A DNA stretch of 19,795 bases from NCBI GenBank assembly GCA_030655735.1, contig JAUSPK010000096.1, forward strand, positions 1-19,795. Direction: 5' to 3'. The translations under genes were made by a program, and so were the position numbers. Shown here one piece after another: positions 15,187-19,795 of this stretch. The number at the start of each line of letters is the position of its first letter. Within the stretch, counting starts at the first letter, position 1. The notes under the pieces are model-generated. The model worked only from the letters and a program-made list of their open reading frames with translations, had not been told where the DNA came from and ran no database searches. The DNA is from Syntrophales bacterium (GTDB lineage Bacteria > Desulfobacterota > Syntrophia > Syntrophales > UBA2210).

Positions 15187-15255
15187 TCAGTGGTAGTCTT
15201 CGAGTACAACCGTCTCTATATCGGTGGCATTAAGGCCTTGAACACCACGCGACAT
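15187..15255 (-). CDS. Candidate 22-residue small protein between glpU and glpV
   Basis: On the minus strand, ATG 15255-15253 opens a 22-codon frame ending at TGA 15189-15187. AGGAGGGAG (15272-15264) sits eight bases upstream, a near-ideal ribosome site that has no other evident gene to serve. The peptide starts MSRGVQGLNATDIE and ends TVVLEDYH: acidic at the end, not hydrophobic, and without a leader-peptide run of one amino acid. The stop lies 25 bases before the glpV start. It could be a genuine small protein, a translated leader coupling ribosomes into glpV, or a spurious frame behind a fortuitous site. No family is recognised. Confidence 0.45.
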   Translation of the reverse strand: MSRGVQGLNATDIETVVLEDYH

Positions 15256-15278
15256 AGAAATAACTCCCTCCTATCTCT

Positions 15279-15557
15279 CTACCCCCAACGCATGACAATA
15301 ATCATCCAGACCGCCGAAACAGGGAGCGCGATCCAGAGAGAGAGGTCTGTGAGCCCGAGCCAGGCAAGATGGATGAAGGCGCTCCCCAGCAATCCCAGAA
15401 AAAAACGTGTGCCCCGCGTTGTGGAAATTATCAGGAACCCGCTGCGCTCGATCGTGGGCGATACCAGCTCCCATACGAGCATGCCGCACAGCATCAAAAA
15501 AATAGTGATGAAAAAGGTGGCTGTCGGCAGGGTCCAGTACATCCAACTGAAACTCAT
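15279..15557 (-). CDS. glpU: GlpU, small DUF2160 membrane protein of the glycerol transporter operon
   Basis: A 92-residue hydrophobic protein with about three membrane segments (WTLPTATFFITIFLMLCGMLVWELV first, then FFLGLLGSAFIHLAWLGLTDLSLWIALPV). It matches the DUF2160 type found in glpSTPQUV operons between the second permease and the binding protein. AAGGGG precedes the start by about eight bases, and the gene begins 14 bases after glpQ. Its function is not established; an accessory membrane subunit of the importer is a natural inference from its constant position. The 117-base gap to glpV contains the candidate 22-codon ORF. Confidence 0.85.
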   Translation of the reverse strand: MSFSWMYWTLPTATFFITIFLMLCGMLVWELVSPTIERSGFLIISTTRGTRFFLGLLGSAFIHLAWLGLTDLSLWIALPVSAVWMIIVMRWG

Positions 15558-15571
15558 AGTTGTTCCCCTTG

Positions 15572-16375
15572 TTACACCCGGCCCAGGGCGAAGCCCTTGG
15601 CGAGGTGATTTCGTACAAACCAGATCACGAGCGCGCCCGGAATGATCGTGAGAATACCGGCCGCGGCCAGCAGGCCATAGTCAAGACCGGAAGTGCTGAT
15701 GGTTCGTGTCATGATTGCGGAGATGGGTTTCGCCGCGGTGACCGTGAGTGTCCGGGCAAAGAGCAGTTCGACCCAGCTGAACATGAAACAGAAAAACGCC
15801 GTCACGCCGACCCCGGCCCTGATCAGCGGGATAAAGATGGTGATAAAAAAACGGGGAAACCGGTACCCGTCGATAAAGGCGGTTTCATCGATCTCCTTGG
15901 GGATCCCGGACATGAAGCCTTCCAGTATCCAGACGGCCAGCGGCACGTTGAAGAGGCAGTGGGCCAGCGCCACCGCGATATGCGTATCCAACAGACCGAT
16001 TGTGGAATACAGCTGGAAAAAGGGCAGTGCGAAAACAGCCGCCGGCGCCATACGGTTGGTAAGCAGCCAGAAGAACATCTGCCCGTCCCCCAGGAACCGG
16101 TAGCGCGAAAAGGCATAGGCGGCGGGCAGAGCGAAGGTGAGCGCGATAACGGTGTTCATGAAGACGTAAATCATGGAATTGACATACCCCATGTACCATG
16201 ATGAATCCGTGAGTATCTTCAGATAGTTGACAAATGTTATGTCTTTCGGGTACAGGGCGAACGAGGCAAGGATGTCGGCATTGCTGCGCAGGGACATGTT
16301 GAGCATCCAGTAGATCGGAAGTATCAGGATTGCAAAATAGATGAGCAGGCCGATCGTTTTTTTCTTTACCTTCAT
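15572..16375 (-). CDS. glpQ: Glycerol ABC transporter permease GlpQ
   Basis: A 267-residue inner-membrane permease of the MalG type with about six membrane helices. ATG 16375 is chosen because AAGGAG lies about eight bases upstream, the next residues (MKVKKKTIGLLIYFAILILPIYWM) give the expected basic start and first helix, and the start overlaps the glpP stop as ATGA. The longer open frame extends into glpP and is not used. The cytoplasmic EAA-like coupling loop is PKEIDETAFIDGYRFPRFF at about residues 155-173, where the permease would dock on an ATPase. It pairs with GlpP to form the translocation channel. Confidence 0.9.
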   Translation of the reverse strand: MKVKKKTIGLLIYFAILILPIYWMLNMSLRSNADILASFALYPKDITFVNYLKILTDSSWYMGYVNSMIYVFMNTVIALTFALPAAYAFSRYRFLGDGQMFFWLLTNRMAPAAVFALPFFQLYSTIGLLDTHIAVALAHCLFNVPLAVWILEGFMSGIPKEIDETAFIDGYRFPRFFITIFIPLIRAGVGVTAFFCFMFSWVELLFARTLTVTAAKPISAIMTRTISTSGLDYGLLAAAGILTIIPGALVIWFVRNHLAKGFALGRV

Positions 16376-17253
16376 CCCTTTTCTCCTTTCCCGACTCTCT
16401 GCAGCGCCTGGTAGAATATAAAACTGAAGAGCAGTACGATCAGAAAGTAGATCAGTGAAAATGCCGCGCCCGGTCCCAGGTCGAACTGCTGGAGGGCAAT
16501 CTTGACCAGGTAAATCGAGAGGAACGTGGTCGAATTGCCGGGACCGCCTCCTGTCAGCACATAGGGCTCCGCGTAGATCAGGAAGCTGTCCATCCACCGC
16601 AGCAACACGGCGATGGTGAGCACCCCGCGCATCTTGGGCAGCTGGATGTACCAGAAGGTCGCCCACGGCGACGCACCGTCAATCCTGGCTGCCTGATAGT
16701 AGGCCTCTGGGATCGCCCGCAGCCCCGCATAGGCCAGCAGGGCAACCAGCGGGGTCCAGTGCCAGACCTCCATTAACATTACGGTGATCCAGGCGTAGAG
16801 CGGTGTTGCCGTATGATCGAAGGGCGGATCCAACAAATTGAGGCTGTTGATCCCTACACCGAACAGGCCGATATCCGGCCGGGTAAAGATGATCCAGATG
16901 GTCCCGATCACATTCCAGGGGATAAGCAGGGGGAGCGCCAGGATCACCAGGGAGGTTGAGACTCCCCACCCCTTTTTCGGCATCGCCAGCGCGATCAGTA
17001 TCCCGAGGGGGATCTCTATCAGCAGGACGAGCCCGGAAAAGAGGAATTGACGCAACAGGGCGTCGTGGAGACGATAGTCGCCCAGCATCTGCTTGAACCA
17101 CTCCGTCCCCACAAAGACGGTCTCCCCCGGCCCGAAGATGTCCTGCACCGAGTAGTTGACCACGGTCATCAGGGGGATAAGGGCGCTGAAGGCGACAATC
17201 ACAAAGACGGGGAGCACCAGAAACCATGCCCTGTTATCTTGCCACTTGTCCAT
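16372..17253 (-). CDS. glpP: Glycerol ABC transporter permease GlpP
   Basis: A 293-residue inner-membrane permease of the MalF/UgpA type with about six helices, starting at ATG 17253 behind AAGGAG at seven-base spacing. The first helix is FLVLPVFVIVAFSALIPLMT. The EAA coupling loop, PEAYYQAARIDGASPWATFW at about residues 181-200, carries the conserved glycine. The stretch after PYVLTGGGPGNST is typical of this permease class. Its stop overlaps the glpQ start by four bases (ATGA), implying translational coupling and equal subunit production. It is separated from glpT by 16 bases. Confidence 0.92.
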   Translation of the reverse strand: MDKWQDNRAWFLVLPVFVIVAFSALIPLMTVVNYSVQDIFGPGETVFVGTEWFKQMLGDYRLHDALLRQFLFSGLVLLIEIPLGILIALAMPKKGWGVSTSLVILALPLLIPWNVIGTIWIIFTRPDIGLFGVGINSLNLLDPPFDHTATPLYAWITVMLMEVWHWTPLVALLAYAGLRAIPEAYYQAARIDGASPWATFWYIQLPKMRGVLTIAVLLRWMDSFLIYAEPYVLTGGGPGNSTTFLSIYLVKIALQQFDLGPGAAFSLIYFLIVLLFSFIFYQALQRVGKGEKG

Positions 17254-17269
17254 ACGTCGCTCCTTCTCT

Positions 17270-18355
17270 CTATTTAACCACCCGCCCGTCGGCGAACAGC
17301 CTGATCCATTGCTTCGGGAAGTGAACCCACGCCGTGCCTTCGGAGACGGGTTTCCCTTCGGGCACCTTGGCCCGCAGGATGTGGCCGCCCAGCATGAGCG
17401 TCACGATCCGGTAACTGCCCTGGTCCTCGATCATCGTCACCGTGGCCTCCACCCCTGCCTCCCCCGGCTCTGAACGCACATCAAGGTACATCGGCCGAAT
17501 CCCCACCTCCATCTTCCCGTTTGCCTTGCGGCCCAGGGCAGCGGTTGCCTCGTCCAAGGGTATGACGGCGCCGTCGACCCGCGCCGTATCTCCCTCCATG
17601 GTACACTCAAGGAAGTTCATCCCCGGGCTGCCGATAAAGTATCCCACAAAGGTATGCGCGGGGTTTTCGAACAGGTCCTGCGGGGTACCGATCTGCACGA
17701 TCTCACCCTCGACCATGATCGCGACCTGGTCGGCAAAGGTCAGGGCCTCAATCTGATCGTGTGTGACGTAGATCAGGGTCATCTTCAGCTGTTCGTGTAT
17801 CTCTTTGAGTTTGCGCCGCAGGTTCCATTTCAGGTGCGGGTCGATGACGGTCAATGGTTCATCAAAGAGGATAGCCGCCACGTCGTCTCTGACCAGACCC
17901 CGGCCCAGAGAGACCTTCTGTTTCAGGTCCGCGGTCAATCCGGCAGCCCTCTTGTTTATAACGGCTGTCAGGTCGAGTATTTCGGCCACCTCGCGCACGC
18001 GCCGGCGGACCTCCTCATTTGCAATGCCCCGGTTCTGCAGGGGGAAGGCCAGGTTGCCGAAGACCGTCATGGTGTCGTACAGGACAGGGAACTGAAAGAC
18101 CTGGGCGATGTTGCGCTTTTCCGGGGTCAGCGCGGAGACATCCTTCCCATCATACAGGACACGCCCGGTGGTGGGTTTCAGGAGACCTGAAATGATGTTC
18201 AGCAGGGTGGTCTTGCCGCAGCCGGAGGGACCCAGCAGGGCATAGGCGCCCCCATCTTCCCAGGTGTCGTCGATCTTCTTCAGGGCATAATCCGACTCTT
18301 TTTTTGGTCTACGCAGGTAGCTGTGGGTAATGTCATGCAACTCAATGCGAGCCAT
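17270..18355 (-). CDS. glpT: Glycerol ABC transporter ATPase GlpT (non-canonical signature motif)
   Basis: A 361-residue ATPase of the MalK/UgpC type with a C-terminal TOBE-like domain. Walker A is intact (GPSGCGKT, residues 42-49). Q88 forms the Q-loop, Walker B is ILFDE (D165, E166), and the switch histidine H199 is present in YVTHDQIEA. The signature motif is not LSGGQ but LTADLKQ at 140-146, with both signature glycines missing. The protein therefore has the catalytic residues for its own ATP site but would contribute a poor signature to its partner's site. Its ribosome site TAGGAG overlaps the glpS stop codon (18365-18367), coupling the two. The symbol follows the rhizobial glpSTPQUV scheme; this is not the glycerol-3-phosphate antiporter GlpT. 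Confidence 0.9.
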   Translation of the reverse strand: MARIELHDITHSYLRRPKKESDYALKKIDDTWEDGGAYALLGPSGCGKTTLLNIISGLLKPTTGRVLYDGKDVSALTPEKRNIAQVFQFPVLYDTMTVFGNLAFPLQNRGIANEEVRRRVREVAEILDLTAVINKRAAGLTADLKQKVSLGRGLVRDDVAAILFDEPLTVIDPHLKWNLRRKLKEIHEQLKMTLIYVTHDQIEALTFADQVAIMVEGEIVQIGTPQDLFENPAHTFVGYFIGSPGMNFLECTMEGDTARVDGAVIPLDEATAALGRKANGKMEVGIRPMYLDVRSEPGEAGVEATVTMIEDQGSYRIVTLMLGGHILRAKVPEGKPVSEGTAWVHFPKQWIRLFADGRVVK

Positions 18356-18364
18356 GAGGGTCTC

Positions 18365-19465
18365 CTATAGCGGCCCCCCTTCAAAGGCACAATGGTCCGG
18401 CGACGCAACAAGCGCGCCCGCTTCATCGAACACAAAGAAGGAACAGGGGTCGACATGGATCGTTATTGGGGCTCCGATGCGAAACGGATGGATTCCGCTT
18501 GCCTGAATCACCAGACGGGAGCCGTTATAGTCGGCATGGATAAACGTCTCCGACCCGTTTATCTCCGATAGTGCGACGGTTGCGTCGATGAGGGCATCAT
18601 CCTCGCTGGTCCGTGACAGGAATAGGTGATGCGAACGGACACCGAATACGTATTCCCCGGACGGCAGGGATTTCAGGTGGTCCTTCAGGGGGATTTCAAT
18701 GCCATGACCGAGCCGGGCGGCCCCTTCGGTCACGGTGCCGTTCAGATAGTTCATGGGTGGGTCGCTGAAGATATCGGCCACCCTGCGGGTTGCCGGGTTT
18801 CGGTAGACATCTTCGGTGGGGCCGGTTTGCAGGACGCGCCCCTTATCGATTATCACGACATTGCCCCCCAGCATCAGGGCTTCGGCTGGTTCCGTTGTGG
18901 TGTATACGACGACCGCCTTGCGTTGTTTGAAGATTTCCTGAAGCTCGACCCGCAGTTCTTCGCGTAGCTTAAGGTCCAGATTTACCAGCGGTTCATCCAG
19001 CAGCAGGAGATCCGACTTTTTGACCAGTGCCCTGGCGATGGCGGTCCGCTGCTGTTGTCCCCCCGAAAGTTCCGCGGGCAGACGATCCAGCAGGGGCTCA
19101 AGGTGAAACATGGCGGCGGCTTCACGGACCCTTTTGTCGATCTCTTTCTTGCGCTCCCCGCTCAATTTGAGCGGGGATGCTATGTTTTCGTAGACGGTCA
19201 GGGAAGGATAGTTCACGAACTGCTGGTAGACCATTGCGATGTTTCGGTTTCTGACCTTTACGCCCGTTACGTCTTCTCCATTGACCAGTACCCTTCCGGA
19301 GGTGGGACGGTCGAGCCCGGCCATCATGCGGAGGAGAGACGTCTTACCGGCCAGGGTGTGTCCGAGCAGGACATTACGCGACCCCGTCTCGAATTTCAGG
19401 TTGATATTGTCAAGATGAATTTCGCGAACCACTCTCTTGGTAACAGCTTCCAGCGATAAGGACAT
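18365..19465 (-). CDS. glpS: Glycerol ABC transporter ATPase GlpS (lacks switch histidine)
   Basis: A 366-residue ATPase of the MalK/UgpC type and first gene of the operon. ATG 19465 is preferred because AGGTG lies about nine bases upstream and the homologous domain starts at once (MSLSLEAVTKR); a longer frame from 19519 is possible. Walker A is the variant GHTLAGKT (35-42). Q81 forms the Q-loop. The signature LSGGQQQR (133-140) is canonical and Walker B LLLLDE (153-158) is intact. The switch-loop position normally occupied by histidine is T191 (YTTTEPAEA, codon 18895-18893). The C-terminal part is a TOBE-like regulatory domain. It is expected to form a heterodimer with GlpT, whose defects are complementary. 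Confidence 0.9.
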   Translation of the reverse strand: MSLSLEAVTKRVVREIHLDNINLKFETGSRNVLLGHTLAGKTSLLRMMAGLDRPTSGRVLVNGEDVTGVKVRNRNIAMVYQQFVNYPSLTVYENIASPLKLSGERKKEIDKRVREAAAMFHLEPLLDRLPAELSGGQQQRTAIARALVKKSDLLLLDEPLVNLDLKLREELRVELQEIFKQRKAVVVYTTTEPAEALMLGGNVVIIDKGRVLQTGPTEDVYRNPATRRVADIFSDPPMNYLNGTVTEGAARLGHGIEIPLKDHLKSLPSGEYVFGVRSHHLFLSRTSEDDALIDATVALSEINGSETFIHADYNGSRLVIQASGIHPFRIGAPITIHVDPCSFFVFDEAGALVASPDHCAFEGGPL

Positions 19466-19583
19466 GAGACGAGCACCTGTTCTTGTTTGCGCGGAGTATT
19501 CTCCGGTGGCAATGGACAAAAAGGGACTTTCTCAAAACCTGCGCACGGCGGACGGTCTTGTAGAAAGCCCGCATGCGACCCGC

Positions 19584-19609
19584 TTTTTAATTATAAATAT
19601 AATCAAAAA
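19584..19609. repeat. AT-rich imperfect palindrome in the glp leader
   Basis: Arms TTTTTAATTATA (19584-19595) and TATAATCAAAAA (19598-19609) pair with one mismatch around a two-base centre. The element is strikingly AT-rich against GC-rich flanks and overlaps the T-tract of the adjacent hairpin. It could be a protein-binding site or part of the leader fold. Confidence 0.55.
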
Positions 19610-19627
19610 CGGGATAGTATCTTTCCC
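19605..19627 (-). terminator. Candidate attenuator hairpin in the glp leader
   Basis: On the minus strand, GGGA and TCCC arms with an inner AG/CT extension (19627-19611, one A-A mismatch) are followed by G and then five T residues (19609-19605). This resembles a short intrinsic terminator about 140 bases before glpS. The stem is short, so confidence is low. Confidence 0.35.
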
Positions 19628-19676
19628 TGTTGGGGGTGATACCACGCTATGCCAACGTAACCCGCTGTATCGGCAT

Positions 19677-19706
19677 ATTATAGTTGTCGTGAAACGGTCA
19701 CGTCAA
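19677..19706 (-). promoter_or_regulatory. Main promoter of the glpSTPQUV operon
   Basis: On the minus strand TTGACG (19706-19701, 5 of 6) is followed after 18 bases by a perfect TATAAT (19682-19677). Transcription should start near 19670 and run through glpS to glpV. This is one of the two best promoter matches in the window. Confidence 0.65.
19685..19705. promoter_or_regulatory. 21-bp inverted-repeat operator in the glp promoter
   Basis: A dyad with arms TGnCGTGA and TCACGnCA around a five-base centre spans the promoter spacer and -35 element; 7 of 8 arm positions are symmetric. Its position means that a bound protein would block RNA polymerase, so a repressor is the natural reading. No regulator gene lies in the window. 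In rhizobia the glp operon is controlled by a DeoR-family GlpR, but this site is not identified as a GlpR box. Confidence 0.5.
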
Positions 19707-19714
19707 GTAATGTT

Positions 19715-19733
19715 CTCATTTTCGAGTAATGAG
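19715..19733. repeat. Inverted repeat upstream of the glp promoter
   Basis: CTCATT (19715-19720) and AATGAG (19728-19733) form perfect six-base arms with a seven-base spacer, just upstream of the -35. A related element, ACTCA-A-TGAGT, lies at 19784-19794, with its AATGAG exactly 60 bases from the first. These could be activator sites or belong to a divergent gene beyond the window. The rest of 19734-19783 shows nothing recognisable. Confidence 0.35.
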
Positions 19734-19795
19734 GTCTTCGATATCTCAGGTTTATGCTGCCTGTTGTACAGTCAAACGCTGTTACTCAATGAGTG

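Larger units (their letters stand above)
19466..19676 (-). other. Long 5' leader of the glp operon
   Basis: About 200 bases separate the predicted transcription start (near 19670) from the glpS start codon. The region has no convincing gene. It contains a hairpin followed by a T-tract (19605-19627) and an imperfect 26-bp AT-rich palindrome (19584-19609). A leader of this length in front of an otherwise tightly packed operon suggests post-initiation control, but no known riboswitch class was recognised. Confidence 0.5.

Noticed and set aside
16376..16666. Longer N-terminus for GlpQ
   Set aside because: The extension lies inside glpP in another frame and has no membrane character. The start at 16375 has a ribosome site and an ATGA overlap.
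17270..18355. GlpT as the glycerol-3-phosphate antiporter
   Set aside because: The protein is plainly an ABC ATPase; the shared symbol comes from the rhizobial operon naming.

Overview
The window looks like chromosomal DNA from an anaerobic, selenocysteine-decoding Gram-negative bacterium. The best guess is Desulfobacterota (former Deltaproteobacteria, perhaps a Syntrophales-like or sulfate-reducing lineage). The basis is a HesB/IscA-type selenoprotein with an in-frame TGA, a DUF401 permease, an NDP-forming acyl-CoA synthetase beside an SDR dehydrogenase, and moderately GC-rich genes with AGGAGG-like ribosome sites. The taxonomic call is inference. No rRNA, tRNA, CRISPR array, insertion sequence or prophage gene was seen.

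Layout. 1-3098 (+): the 3' end of a peptide deformylase gene, a pyruvate-kinase-C-terminal-like protein, an M29 aminopeptidase and a PAS-GGDEF diguanylate cyclase, closely packed. 3215-4504 (+): a DUF401 membrane protein behind its own promoter. 4537-5719 (+): a promoter with an operator-like palindrome, an ArsR-type repressor, a HesB-like selenoprotein (TGA = Sec at 5172-5174) and CutA, read here as a small metal/chalcogen-responsive operon. 5750-5905 (-): a 51-residue single-helix membrane protein, convergent with cutA. 5906-6380: a gene-free stretch with dyads and candidate promoters. 6381-8745 (+): an SDR dehydrogenase, an intrinsic terminator and an NDP-forming acyl-CoA synthetase alpha-type subunit; directly after the latter lies an apparent 12-codon relic of a second SDR gene (8736-8774). 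8796-11945 (-): a large single-chain type IIG/ISP-like restriction-modification enzyme in visibly AT-richer DNA, probably acquired horizontally. 12110-13249 (-): an acyltransferase-3 membrane protein.

13413-19465 (-): a complete glpSTPQUV-type glycerol ABC importer operon: two ATPases, two permeases, the small DUF2160 membrane protein and a long substrate-binding protein. It ends at a terminator hairpin (13330-13359). It starts from a strong sigma70-type promoter (19677-19706) that overlaps a 21-bp inverted repeat and is followed by a roughly 200-nt structured leader. A 22-codon ORF with an excellent ribosome site lies between glpU and glpV.

The points most worth a second look are: (i) the ArsR / Sec-HesB / CutA cluster; (ii) the two glycerol-transporter ATPases, which carry complementary defects (one lacks the switch histidine, the other lacks LSGGQ), predicting an importer with one good and one degenerate ATP site; (iii) the 22-codon ORF and structured leader of the glp operon; (iv) the SDR relic next to the restriction gene; (v) the 51-residue membrane protein.
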